A stretch of DNA of 31,930 nucleotides from DATAAZ01 sp036259875 (GTDB lineage: Bacteria; Actinomycetota; Thermoleophilia; Gaiellales; Gaiellaceae). The notes below the pieces were generated by a model. It did no database searches. It saw nothing but the letters and a program-made list of their open reading frames with translations, and was not told the DNA's origin. Positions within the stretch are counted from its first letter, which is position 1, and every line of letters begins with the position of its first letter. Location of the stretch: assembly GCA_036259875.1 (NCBI GenBank), contig DATAAZ010000019.1:1-31930 (forward strand). Direction: 5' to 3'. Shown piece by piece: positions 1-7,977 of the stretch. A program made the position numbers and the translations under genes.

Positions 1-135
1 GCGCGGAGCCGGCGCCGGCGGCTCCGCGCGCGGCGTCGCCGTCTGCGCCGGCTCCCATACCCGCCCCGTCCGCGCGTCCACGAGATACAGCGTCGTGGCG
101 TCGACCACGTGCGACACGGTGATCGTTCCGCCCGG

Positions 136-879
136 TCAGACGCCGAGGCGCAGGTCGAAGAGGTCGTCGCGGCCCGTGAGCCCATGCAGGTCGATGCACC
201 GCGCCGTCCGCCGCTCGGTGTCGAGCGCGTGGATGAACGGATGCTCGCCGGCGCCGTCGTAGAGGGTGTACGCGAAGCGGCCGTCCGGGCTCGCGGCGCG
301 GGTGACCGGCGAGCCGCGCATGACGTCCCCAACCTCGCGCGGGTCGATCACGGGCTCGCGGGCGAGCCTCCCGACGCGGAGGTCGTAGAGCCGCACGAGG
401 TACCGTGTTGGGTCGCGCGGCGAGAGGTACTGGACGAGATAGAGCCAGCGCCCGTCGGGCGAGATCGCGTCGAAGCTGAAGTCGCCGCGGAGGGCGAGCA
501 CGTCGCGGAGCCGAAGACGCCGCGCATCGAGGACCGCAAACGCCGTCCGCCGCTGTGGAAAGGCGACGCGCGGCCGTACGAGCACGAGCGTCCTCGCGTC
601 CGCGGAGAGCCCCCCGGGCGACCCGTCGTAGGCGACCGCCGGGATCGTGAAGAGACCAGGGATCAGTCGCAACCCCGCAATCCGGCCGCCGTCCTGCATG
701 ACGCGCGCGACGAGCGTCTCGCTCGGCCCCGCGCGAAGCGCCACGTACCGGGTCGCGACTGCCGGCACGGTGACGCCTTCGGGCCCGACGTCGATCCCGA
801 GGACCGGCAGGCCGTCCGCGGAGGCGGGCGGCGCCACGAGCAGAGCGACGGCGGCGGCGGCGAGCGCAAGACGGTTCAT
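136..879 (-). CDS. Secreted beta-propeller-like protein, interrupted by an in-frame TGA
   Basis: Predicted exported protein of unknown function. The first 22 residues form a signal peptide (MNRLALAAAAVALLVAPPASA, with an ASA cleavage site before Asp-Gly). The rest has repeated beta-rich units of the type 'SPDGRWLYLVQ' and 'SPDGRFAYTLYD', which are WD40/YVTN-like propeller blades. The ATG at 879 has a GGAG-type ribosome site 5 nt upstream. A TGA at 136-138 ends the frame after 247 residues. Translation of the same frame beyond the TGA to the window edge gives another sensible blade (GGTITVSHVVDATTLYLVDA, then RTGRVW) and a Pro/Ala-rich tail. The true product is therefore probably at least 293 residues, and the TGA is a nonsense mutation or a base-call error. 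No catalytic motif was seen. It is divergent from the FAD enzyme at 939. Confidence 0.7.
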   Translation of the reverse strand: MNRLALAAAAVALLVAPPASADGLPVLGIDVGPEGVTVPAVATRYVALRAGPSETLVARVMQDGGRIAGLRLIPGLFTIPAVAYDGSPGGLSADARTLVLVRPRVAFPQRRTAFAVLDARRLRLRDVLALRGDFSFDAISPDGRWLYLVQYLSPRDPTRYLVRLYDLRVGRLAREPVIDPREVGDVMRGSPVTRAASPDGRFAYTLYDGAGEHPFIHALDTERRTARCIDLHGLTGRDDLFDLRLGV

Positions 880-926
880 CGCTCTCCGTACGAGGCGGCT
901 CCGACGAGAGGTCCCCGCCCGCCGAA

Positions 927-932
927 TAGGGT
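927..932 (+). promoter_or_regulatory. Candidate -10 box TAGGGT of a leaderless transcript
   Basis: TAGGGT sits exactly 6 nt before the ATG at 939, with no Shine-Dalgarno sequence in between. This is the TANNNT spacing known from leaderless actinobacterial transcripts. The same hexamer at the same distance precedes the GTG at 5754. No good -35 box was seen. Confidence 0.45.
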
Positions 933-938
933 TGGCGC

Positions 939-3359
939 ATGAGGTCGCGAGCGCGAGCGGTCGTGATCGGGGGCGGCGTCGGCGGCACGTCGGTCCTCTA
1001 CTGGTTGACGCGGCTCGGGTGGCCCGACGCCGTCCTTTGCGAGCGCGCCGACCTGACGAGCGGGTCGACCTTCCATTCGGCCGGCCTGGTCGGCCAACTG
1101 CGCGGCTCGCTTTCGCTCACGAAGATGATGATGCGCTCCGTCGAGCTCTACCGGACGCTCGCGGACGACGTCGGCCTCGAGACCGGCTGGCACGAGGTCG
1201 GCTCGCTCCGGCTCGCCTCATCGCCCGAACGGATGCAGGAGCTCGCCCGCCAGGCCGGCTGGGCGAAGACGTTCGGCCTTCCGCTCGAACTCGTCTCGGC
1301 CGCGGAGGCGCAACACCTCTTTCCGCCCATGTCGACGGAGGGCGTGCTCGGCGCCGCGTACCTGCCGACGGACGGATACATCGACCCCAGCCAGCTCACC
1401 TTTGCGCTCGCCGAGGGCGCACGGCGGCGAGGAGCGGAGATCTACACGAACAACCCCGTAACGGCGATCGGCGTCGACCGGGGCCGCGTCACCGGCGTCG
1501 AAACGCCGAACGGGTCGGTCGAGACCGAGGTCGTCGTGAACGCGGGCGGCATGTTCGCGGGCGAGATCGGAGCGCTGGCGGGAGTCGTCGTCCCCATCGT
1601 CCCGATGGCGCACGAGTACCTCGTGACGCGCCCGGCCGGCGTCCCGCTCGACGTCCCGACCATGCGCGACCCTAGCCTCCTCGTCTACTTCCGCGGCGAG
1701 TCGGGTGGCCTCGTGATGGGCGGCTACGAGCGGCACCCGGCCCCATGGGGGCTGGAGGGGATTCCGAAGGACTTCAACGGCCGCCTTCTCCCCGAGGACT
1801 GGGACCGCTTCGAAGAGCTCCTCACCAACGCGGTGGTGCGCGTTCCCGACCTCGAGAGCGCCGAGGTCGTTCGGCTCATCAACGGCCCGGAGGCGTTCAC
1901 GCCGGACGGGGAGTTCATCCTCGGCGAGTCGGACGTGCGCGGGTTCTGGGTCGCGGCCGGCTTCTGCGCGCACGGGCTCGCGGGTGCGGGCGGCATGGGA
2001 CAGCTCGTCGCCGAGTGGATCGTCGAAGGCCAGCCGAGCCTCGACACGTGGCACATGGATTCGCGGCGCTTCGGAGCGCAGTACGGAAGCCGCGACTACA
2101 CGCTCGCGCGCACGATCGAGGTCTATTCGACCTACTACGACGTGAAGTACCCGGGCCAAGAGCGGCAGGCGGGCCGGCCGCTTCGCCTCTCCCCCACCTA
2201 CGAGCGGCTGACCGAGCTCGGCGCGTCGTTCGGTGAGAAGGCGGGCTGGGAGCGGGCGAACTGGTTCGAGACGAACGCTGCACGCGGTGACGGGTCGCTT
2301 CGCCCGCGCGGCTGGGCCGGCGAGGTCTGGTCGTCAGCGATCGGCGCCGAGCACCGCGCGTGCCGCGAGAACGCCGCGCTCTTCGACGAAACCTCGTTCG
2401 CCAAGATCGACGTCTCCGGCCGGGGGGCGGCCGGCTTCCTCGAGCGCCTCTGCGACAACCGCGTTGCGCGCGAGGTCGGCGCCGTCACGTACACCCAGAT
2501 GCTGAACGGGCGCGGCGGGATCGAGTGTGACTTCACCGTGACGCGCCTGGAAGAGAACCGCTTTCGAATCATTACCGGGACGGCGTTCGGGCGCCACGAT
2601 CTCGTCTGGGTCCGCTCGCACGCGCCCGCCGACGGCTCCGTTTGTGTCGAGGACGTGACGTCGCGCTACGCGTGTCTCGGGCTGTGGGGGCCGGGCGCGA
2701 GAGACATCCTCCAGCCGCTCGTCGACGGCGATCTCGGGAACGAGGTGTTCCCGTACATGCGGGCCCGCGACCTCGCCGTCGGAGACGTTCCGTGCCTCGC
2801 GCTGCGAGTGACGTACGTCGGCGAGCTGGGCTGGGAGCTCTATTGCCCGGTCGAATACGGCCTCCGCCTCTGGGACTTGCTGTGGGAGGCCGGCCGCGGC
2901 CGCGGCCTCGTGGCCTGTGGCTACAAGGCGATCGACTCGCTCCGATTGGAGAAGGGTTACCGCGTCTGGGGAGCGGACATCTCCCCCGACGAGACGCCGT
3001 GGGAGGCGGGCCTCGACTTCGCGGTGAAGCTCGACAAGGGCGACTTCCTCGGACGCGACGCGCTCCTCGCCGCCCGCGAGCGGCCGCCGGAACGTCGGCT
3101 CGCGTGCCTCGTCCTCGAAGACCCGCGCTCGGTGGCGCTCGGATCTGAGCCCGTCCGGATCGACGGCGAGATCACCGGCCGTGTGACGAGCGGCGGCTAC
3201 GGCTACACGGTGGAGCGCTCGATCGCCTACGCCTACGTCCCGGCGGAGCACGCAACGCCCGGCCGCCCCGTCGAGATCGAGATCTTCGGGGAGTGGGTGC
3301 GCGGCGAGGTCGCGGAGGACCCGCTCTTCGACGCGCGGGGCGAGCGGATCAGGAGCTAG
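939..3359 (+). CDS. FAD-dependent oxidoreductase / GcvT aminomethyltransferase fusion (dimethylglycine/sarcosine dehydrogenase family)
   Basis: An 806-residue two-module enzyme. The DAO-type FAD domain covers about residues 5-370 and has a Rossmann GGGVGG motif near residues 11-16. The stretch STFHSAGL (44-51) matches the dimethylglycine/sarcosine dehydrogenase segment whose histidine (His46 here) carries covalent FAD. An FAO_M-like linker follows (about 372-425), then a GCV_T folate-binding domain (about 430-700, with YVGELGWEL near 626) and a GCV_T C-terminal barrel (about 710-800). Such enzymes oxidise an N-methyl group of a secondary or tertiary amine and pass the one-carbon unit to tetrahydrofolate. 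Length matches the family. The next gene starts inside its stop codon, so they are co-transcribed. The substrate is not shown by sequence; the neighbouring amine genes suggest an N-methylated amine or amino acid. Confidence 0.93.
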   Translation: MRSRARAVVIGGGVGGTSVLYWLTRLGWPDAVLCERADLTSGSTFHSAGLVGQLRGSLSLTKMMMRSVELYRTLADDVGLETGWHEVGSLRLASSPERMQELARQAGWAKTFGLPLELVSAAEAQHLFPPMSTEGVLGAAYLPTDGYIDPSQLTFALAEGARRRGAEIYTNNPVTAIGVDRGRVTGVETPNGSVETEVVVNAGGMFAGEIGALAGVVVPIVPMAHEYLVTRPAGVPLDVPTMRDPSLLVYFRGESGGLVMGGYERHPAPWGLEGIPKDFNGRLLPEDWDRFEELLTNAVVRVPDLESAEVVRLINGPEAFTPDGEFILGESDVRGFWVAAGFCAHGLAGAGGMGQLVAEWIVEGQPSLDTWHMDSRRFGAQYGSRDYTLARTIEVYSTYYDVKYPGQERQAGRPLRLSPTYERLTELGASFGEKAGWERANWFETNAARGDGSLRPRGWAGEVWSSAIGAEHRACRENAALFDETSFAKIDVSGRGAAGFLERLCDNRVAREVGAVTYTQMLNGRGGIECDFTVTRLEENRFRIITGTAFGRHDLVWVRSHAPADGSVCVEDVTSRYACLGLWGPGARDILQPLVDGDLGNEVFPYMRARDLAVGDVPCLALRVTYVGELGWELYCPVEYGLRLWDLLWEAGRGRGLVACGYKAIDSLRLEKGYRVWGADISPDETPWEAGLDFAVKLDKGDFLGRDALLAARERPPERRLACLVLEDPRSVALGSEPVRIDGEITGRVTSGGYGYTVERSIAYAYVPAEHATPGRPVEIEIFGEWVRGEVAEDPLFDARGERIRS

Positions 3360-3775
3360 TGCCGCCTGCGTGGCTCGTCGAGCTCGAGCGCTCGCTCGCC
3401 ACGGATCCCGGCGCGGACGCCCTCGCCACCGCGATCGTCGTCCTCGCCGCGATCGCGGGACGCGACGTCGTGATCGGCGAGCCGGAACGGCGCGGCGCGA
3501 CGAGGCGCGCACTCGTCCTCCTCGCCGCGGGTGGAGATCCCGAGCGGGGGCTCGACCTCAACGGCCGCGCGGTGACGGCGCTCGCGGACGACCTTCGCGA
3601 TGCCGACCGGCAGCTCGCGCTCGAGGCCGGAATCCGGGAGCTCTCGCTCCACGCGACCGGGCTCCCGCACGTGAGCGAGGCCGTGCACGCGCTCGCCGAC
3701 GCGCCCGACGTCGCATGGCGCGCGTACGCGTGCTCGCTCCTGGCCGAGGAGCTGGGTGAGGAGAGCGGCGACTAG
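3359..3775 (+). CDS. Hypothetical alanine-rich helical protein
   Basis: A 138-residue protein of unknown function. The GTG at 3359 overlaps the TAG of the FAD/GcvT gene by one base. An AGGAG lies at 3351-3355, giving a short 3-nt spacer. The frame is open upstream as well, but a start further up would lie inside the FAD gene. The product is mostly alpha-helical, rich in Ala, Arg, Asp and Glu, with no signal peptide, clear membrane segment or catalytic motif. Close coupling suggests a function linked to the upstream enzyme, but nothing in the sequence shows what it is. The family is not recognised. Confidence 0.55.
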   Translation: MPPAWLVELERSLATDPGADALATAIVVLAAIAGRDVVIGEPERRGATRRALVLLAAGGDPERGLDLNGRAVTALADDLRDADRQLALEAGIRELSLHATGLPHVSEAVHALADAPDVAWRAYACSLLAEELGEESGD

Positions 3776-3818
3776 GCTCCCGGGTGGCGCGCCGGGAAGG
3801 CTGGTCGGCAAGGGCTCA

Positions 3819-4021
3819 CGTGTCTCCTGGGGCGGCCTGAAGGGGGCCGTGCCGCTTCTCCTTGCGGCCTTCCCCGCCCTTGAGCGCCTCGACGGCGCCG
3901 ACGACGTCCAGGCGATCGTGCTCGTGGCGACCGCGGCGTCCGTCGTCGCGCAGGGGGCGACCCGTCGCTCGTCGCGGCGGGCGTCGTCGGCGCCGAAGCT
4001 CCGCGACCCGCCGCCGTGTGA
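3819..4021 (+). pseudogene. C-terminal remnant of a CPA/NhaP-type cation:proton antiporter
   Basis: The frame starting at 3819 reads VSWGGLKGAVPLLLAAFP, then a stretch ending VLVATAASVVAQGAT. This matches the last two membrane segments of CPA1/NhaP antiporters (consensus like SWxGLRGAVP...VVxxTxxxQG). About 45 residues are in frame. After codon 3960-3962 the match continues in the next frame as PSLVAAGVVGAEAPRP and stops at TGA 4019-4021. One missing C in the run at 3961-3963 explains the shift. The roughly 350 N-terminal residues of an antiporter are absent upstream, where an unrelated complete gene ends at 3775. This is a broken leftover, not a functional transporter. Confidence 0.75.
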
Positions 4022-4045
4022 CGCAGGCCGCTCCGCGAGACGCGT

Positions 4046-5668
4046 CTACTTGCCCGCAGGCGCGATCCCGGCCTGACGGCGCTCGTACTGCTCCTCGATC
4101 GCCTCGAGCTCCTCCTCGGTGCCCATCCGGATCGGGCCCTTGAACCACTTGCGGGCCGAGAGCAACCACCACCCACCGAAGATGAGCCCGATGGCAGCGA
4201 ACCACAGGAGCGTGTAGTTCGTCAGCTCCCAGGTGAAGTCGTCCGCCCACGGCAGGCCCGCGGTGTAGAGCGGGAAGATGAAGAGGATGGTGATCAGGCC
4301 GACCCACACGATGGACACGACGTCGATCCACTTGTAATGCGGGCCCAGGCTCCACGCGCGCGGCTCGTCCCAAGCGTCTCCGATGCGAAAGCGAAGGATG
4401 ACGGGGAGGATGAACGCGATGTAGAGCCCGATCACCGCGATCGCCGTCCCGGCGAAGTAGCCCACGAGGTAGTTCCAGACGGCCGGGATCATGAGCGCGG
4501 AGGAGAAGATGCCGATCCCGATGACGGAGAAGCGCGGAATGCGGTTCCGCGCGACCCGCCGCCAGAGCTGGTGACCCGGGACGGCGCGGTCACGTGAGAA
4601 CGCGAACATCATCCGCGAGGCCGAGGTCACCGACGCGGTCAGGCAGAAGAACTGCGCGACGACGCAGATGAAGAGAAGCGCCTCGGCCCAGTTCTGGCTC
4701 ATCGACTCCGCCCAGATCCACGGAACGACGGCCCCGATGTTCTCGAGGGCGCCCTCGGTGCTCGGGATCGCGAACGTGACCGCGAGGAGGAGGATCCAGC
4801 CGAAGATGGCGGAGGCGGCGACGGAGGTCCACATGCCGGTGGCCGCCATCCGCGAGGCCTTGTTCGTCTCCTCAGCCGTGTGCGCGGAGGCGTCGAAGCC
4901 CGTGATCGTGTACTGCGCGAGCAGGAGTCCGAGGCCCCACACGAACCAGAACGTGAACGTCCCCGCGTCGGTCGTGCCCCCGCCGTAGCCGGAGTTGTTC
5001 ACCGTCTCGGTGAAGACGTACGAGAGCGACTGGTGGCGGTCCGGAACGATGATCAGGACGGCGACGATCACGGCCACGCCGACCATGTGCCAGTAGGCCG
5101 AGATGGTGTTCAGGCCGGCCGTCACCTTGATCCTGAGAAGGTTGATCACGCACGCGCAGAGCATGAAGAACGCGTAGAGCAGGTAGATCGACGCGTTCGC
5201 AGAGGCGCCGAAGTAGTCGTCCATCCGCGCGTAGTAGCCGAACCAGAAATCCAGTAGGACGGCGCCGAACGTCGCGAGGCCGTAGCCGATCGCGGCCGTC
5301 ACCGCGACCTGACCGATCAGGTTGAACCAGCCGGTCGCCCAGCCCCACCCCGGGCTACCGAGCTTCGAGGCCCAGTAGTAGAGCCCGCCCGCGGTCGGGT
5401 ACGCGGACGCGATCTCGGCCATCGAGAGCGAGATGATCGTCGACATGAGTCCGACTAGCAGCCAGCCCCAGATGATCGACGAGGGGCCGCCGTGCTCGAA
5501 GCCCACGGCGTACGAAGTCAGGCACCCCGCGAGGATCGAGATGATCGTGAAGCTGATCGCGAAGTTCTGGAACCCGCCCATTCCGCGGAAGAGCTCCTGG
5601 GCGTACCCCAGGCGGTGGAGCAGCCCTTCATCGTCGTGATGAGTCCGATCGACCTCGCGAGTGCTCAT
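4046..5668 (-). CDS. APC-superfamily amino acid/amine permease
   Basis: A 540-residue inner-membrane transporter with about 12 hydrophobic helices. The first helix region (GGFQNFAISFTIISILAG) and the segment EIASAYPTAGGLYYWASKL are typical of the APC amino acid/choline/GABA permease branch that includes eukaryotic UGA4/BAT1-like carriers. A soluble N-terminus (about 30 residues) and a charged C-terminus flank the core. The ATG at 5668 has a purine-rich GGAGAGGA site upstream. It is divergent from the gamma-glutamyl-amine ligase gene, 85 bp away, and probably brings in the amine used by that pathway. Substrate specificity cannot be read from sequence; GABA, putrescine, ethanolamine or another amine are all possible. 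Confidence 0.92.
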   Translation of the reverse strand: MSTREVDRTHHDDEGLLHRLGYAQELFRGMGGFQNFAISFTIISILAGCLTSYAVGFEHGGPSSIIWGWLLVGLMSTIISLSMAEIASAYPTAGGLYYWASKLGSPGWGWATGWFNLIGQVAVTAAIGYGLATFGAVLLDFWFGYYARMDDYFGASANASIYLLYAFFMLCACVINLLRIKVTAGLNTISAYWHMVGVAVIVAVLIIVPDRHQSLSYVFTETVNNSGYGGGTTDAGTFTFWFVWGLGLLLAQYTITGFDASAHTAEETNKASRMAATGMWTSVAASAIFGWILLLAVTFAIPSTEGALENIGAVVPWIWAESMSQNWAEALLFICVVAQFFCLTASVTSASRMMFAFSRDRAVPGHQLWRRVARNRIPRFSVIGIGIFSSALMIPAVWNYLVGYFAGTAIAVIGLYIAFILPVILRFRIGDAWDEPRAWSLGPHYKWIDVVSIVWVGLITILFIFPLYTAGLPWADDFTWELTNYTLLWFAAIGLIFGGWWLLSARKWFKGPIRMGTEEELEAIEEQYERRQAGIAPAGK

Positions 5669-5697
5669 GCGTTCCTCTCCTCGTTGCCGGGACGGGC

Positions 5698-5728
5698 TAT
5701 TTACGCGTTCCTACGCGGGACGTGTCAA
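5698..5728 (-). promoter_or_regulatory. Candidate sigma-70-type promoter of the APC permease
   Basis: On the minus strand a perfect TTGACA (5728-5723) is followed after 19 nt by TAAATA (5703-5698), about 30 nt upstream of the ATG at 5668. The spacer is longer than the ideal 17 nt. It lies in the 85-bp gap shared with the divergent ligase gene, so both promoters could be co-regulated. Confidence 0.5.
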
Positions 5729-5741
5729 GACTCCTCCCCGT

Positions 5742-5747
5742 TAGGGT
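5742..5747 (+). promoter_or_regulatory. Candidate -10 box TAGGGT of a leaderless transcript
   Basis: TAGGGT ends 6 nt before the GTG at 5754, identical in sequence and spacing to the box before the gene at 939. No ribosome-binding sequence is present before this GTG, which fits a leaderless mRNA and supports the chosen start. Confidence 0.5.
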
Positions 5748-5753
5748 CCTCGC

Positions 5754-7088
5754 GTGCTGACGCCCGAAGAGCTCGAGAGCGAGGTCGCCGCAGGCTCGAT
5801 CGACACGGTCGTCGTCGCCTTCACCGACATGCAGGGCCGGCTCATGGGGAAGCGCGTGCACGGGGAGCACTTTCTGCAAGAGGAGCTCGCAGCGCGCGGG
5901 ATCGAGGCGTGCGACTACCTGCTCGCGACCGAGATGGACATGGATCCGGTTCCGGGCTATGAGATCGCGAGCTGGGAGGAAGGCTACGGCGACTTCGTCC
6001 TCCGTCCGGACCTCAGCACGTTGCGGCGCCTTCCGTGGCTCGACGCGACCGCGCTCGTCCTCTGCGACGTCGAGTGGCACGACGGGCGGCCGGTCGAGCC
6101 CTCGCCGCGGCAGGTGCTCAAGCGGCAGGTCGAGCGCGCCCGTGAGCTCGGCTTCGAGCCGATGTTCGGGTCCGAGCTCGAGTTCTACCTCTTCAGGGAG
6201 ACGTACGCGGAGGCCCACGCGAAGCGTTACCTCGATCTGACGCCGTCCGTCCCCTACATCCTCGACTACCACGTGCTGGCGACGACGTATGACGAGCCCC
6301 TGATTCGTCAGATTCGAAACGGAATGCACGCGGCGGGCGTCCCCGTCGAGTACTCGAAGGGCGAGGCGTGGCCGGGCCAGCACGAGATCAACTTCCGGTA
6401 TGCCGACGCGGTCACGATGGCCGACCGGCATACCGTCTACAAGAACGGCGCCAAGGAGATCGCCCACCTGAACGGCTGCTCGCTCACGTTCATGGCGAAG
6501 CCGGACGCGGGGTGGATCGGGAACTCGTGCCACATCCACTCGAGCCTCTGGCGCGAGGGCGAGAATGCGTTCGCGGGCGAGTCCGATGTCTTCAAGCGCT
6601 ATCTCGCCGGCCAGATCGCCGCGCTCGGGGAGCTTGCGATCTTCGTCGCGCCGACGGTCAACTCCTACAAGCGCTACGCGGCGGGGAGCTGGGCCCCGAC
6701 GACGCTCGCGTGGGGACATGACAACCGGACGTGCGGCTTTCGGATCGTCGGGCACGGGAGCTCGCTGCGGACCGAGACGCGGATCCCGGGCGGCGACGTG
6801 AACCCGTACCTCGGGTTCGCCGCGCTCCTCGCGGCCGGGCTGCACGGGATCGAGCATGAGCTCGCGCTGCCGCCGCCGCTGGAGGGGAACGCGTACGAGT
6901 CCGACGCCGATCGCTTCCCCGGCTCCCTGCGCGACGCGATCGAAGCGCTCGAGCGTGGGACGATCGCCCGCGCCGCGCTCGGAGAGGCGGTCGTCGACCA
7001 CTACCTCAACTACGCGCGGACGGAGCAGGAGCTCTTCGACCGCGTCGTCACGAGCTACGAGCGCGAGCGGATGTTCGAACGCGGATGA
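5754..7088 (+). CDS. Glutamine-synthetase-like gamma-glutamyl-amine ligase (PuuA/GlnA-family)
   Basis: A 444-residue member of the glutamine synthetase type I fold. Visible core motifs are the metal-binding SELEFYLF (about 140-147), the GxxxxHxHSSL-type ATP/metal motif at CHIHSS (His260, His262), and VNSYKRYAAGSWAPT followed by the NRTCGFRI segment. The N-terminal DGSS loop that binds ammonia in true glutamine synthetase is not present; that region reads ACDYLLATEMDMDPVPGYE. This favours ligation of glutamate to an amine rather than to ammonia, as in PuuA (putrescine) or actinobacterial GlnA3/GlnA4 (polyamines, ethanolamine). Its neighbours supply the later steps: gamma-glutamyl hydrolase, aldehyde dehydrogenase, FAD oxidase. 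Start GTG was chosen because the TAGGGT box lies 6 nt upstream. Fold assignment is firm; the amine is inferred only as a class. Confidence 0.88.
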   Translation: MLTPEELESEVAAGSIDTVVVAFTDMQGRLMGKRVHGEHFLQEELAARGIEACDYLLATEMDMDPVPGYEIASWEEGYGDFVLRPDLSTLRRLPWLDATALVLCDVEWHDGRPVEPSPRQVLKRQVERARELGFEPMFGSELEFYLFRETYAEAHAKRYLDLTPSVPYILDYHVLATTYDEPLIRQIRNGMHAAGVPVEYSKGEAWPGQHEINFRYADAVTMADRHTVYKNGAKEIAHLNGCSLTFMAKPDAGWIGNSCHIHSSLWREGENAFAGESDVFKRYLAGQIAALGELAIFVAPTVNSYKRYAAGSWAPTTLAWGHDNRTCGFRIVGHGSSLRTETRIPGGDVNPYLGFAALLAAGLHGIEHELALPPPLEGNAYESDADRFPGSLRDAIEALERGTIARAALGEAVVDHYLNYARTEQELFDRVVTSYERERMFERG

Positions 7089-7197
7089 AGACGAACCGGC
7101 GAATGGTCGACGAGCCGGCGCACAATCGGCACGAAGCGAGGCGATTTCGCGCGCCCCGACGCGGTAGCCTGGAAGGCGGGTGGCGGGTGGCCGGCTC

Positions 7198-7248
7198 CCC
7201 TCCCCGGGTGGGGAGGGCGCGCGGCTTCGGGGGTTCGCGCCCCGCGCG
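7198..7248 (+). terminator. Two adjacent GC-rich hairpins between ligase and hydrolase genes
   Basis: The 178-bp gap 7089-7266 holds no recognisable gene. Inside it CCCTCCCC (7198-7205) pairs perfectly with GGGGAGGG (7210-7217) around a GGGT loop. CGCGCGG (7218-7224) then pairs with CCGCGCG (7242-7248) around a 17-nt loop. There is no T-run, so an intrinsic terminator of the classical kind is not shown. An attenuator, RNA-stability element or T-less terminator is possible. The following gene has its own -10-like box. Confidence 0.4.
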
Positions 7249-7253
7249 ACGGG

Positions 7254-7259
7254 TAGCGT
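7254..7259 (+). promoter_or_regulatory. Candidate -10 box TAGCGT before the gamma-glutamyl hydrolase gene
   Basis: TAGCGT (TANNNT form) ends 7 nt before the GTG at 7267 and lies just after the two hairpins. No Shine-Dalgarno sequence is present. It suggests a separate leaderless transcript starting here. Confidence 0.38.
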
Positions 7260-7266
7260 CTCCGGC

Positions 7267-7977
7267 GTGAAGCCGATCATCGGCATCACGACGTACGCGG
7301 AGCAGGCGCGCTGGGGCGTCTGGGACGCCCCGACCGCGCTCGTTCCGATGTCCTACGTGAGCGCGATCGAGCGCGCGGGCGGCCGGCCGCTCCTCGTCCC
7401 GCCCGGCGAGGACGCGGTCGACGAGACGCTCGGCGCCGTCGACGGCCTTCTCTTCTCCGGCGGCTCGGACATCGATCCCTCGCTCTACGGCGCCGAGCCA
7501 CATCCTTCGGTCGACGGGACGCGACCCGACCGCGACCGCGCCGAGCTCGCGCTCATGCACGCCGCGCTCGAGCGCGACATGCCGGTGCTCGCGGTCTGCC
7601 GCGGGATGGAAGTCCTGAACGTCGCCCGGGGCGGCGACCTCGTGCAACACCTCCCCGACGTCGTCGGCCACGAGGATCACAAGCACACGCCCGGCGTATT
7701 CGGCGACCATGACGTCGACGTCAAGGCCGAGAGTCGGCTCGGCCGCGTGCTCGGCGACCGCGCGCCCGTCAAGTCGCACCACCACCAAGGTCTGGGCCGG
7801 CTCGGCGAGGGCCTCGTCGAGGTCGCCTGGGCGGACGACGGGACGATCGAGGGGGTGGAGGATCCGTCGCGGCGCTTCGCGCTCGGCGTCCTCTGGCACC
7901 CCGAGCACGGTGAGGATTTCGCGCTCTTCCGCGAGCTCGTCGAGGAGGCGCGTCGCTATCGCGAGGGCAGGCGTTGA
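7267..7977 (+). CDS. Class I glutamine-amidotransferase-type gamma-glutamyl hydrolase (PuuD-like)
   Basis: A 236-residue peptidase C26 protein expected to cut gamma-glutamyl amides such as gamma-glutamyl-GABA and release glutamate. The nucleophile is Cys111 in LAVCRGMEVLNV, and the His-Glu pair is His211/Glu213 in GVLWHPEH. The oxyanion region appears as LLFSGGSDIDPSLY (61-74). The length matches PuuD (about 250). The GTG at 7267 gives the typical N-terminus MKPIIGITTY; the frame is open upstream but that part does not resemble the family. It overlaps the next gene by 4 nt (TTGA). In this context it completes the glutamylated-amine pathway begun by the upstream ligase. Confidence 0.88.
   Translation: MKPIIGITTYAEQARWGVWDAPTALVPMSYVSAIERAGGRPLLVPPGEDAVDETLGAVDGLLFSGGSDIDPSLYGAEPHPSVDGTRPDRDRAELALMHAALERDMPVLAVCRGMEVLNVARGGDLVQHLPDVVGHEDHKHTPGVFGDHDVDVKAESRLGRVLGDRAPVKSHHHQGLGRLGEGLVEVAWADDGTIEGVEDPSRRFALGVLWHPEHGEDFALFRELVEEARRYREGRR

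Noticed and set aside
5697..7289. 530-codon minus-strand frame opposite the gamma-glutamyl ligase
   Set aside because: Antisense shadow; the plus strand encodes an intact glutamine-synthetase fold.
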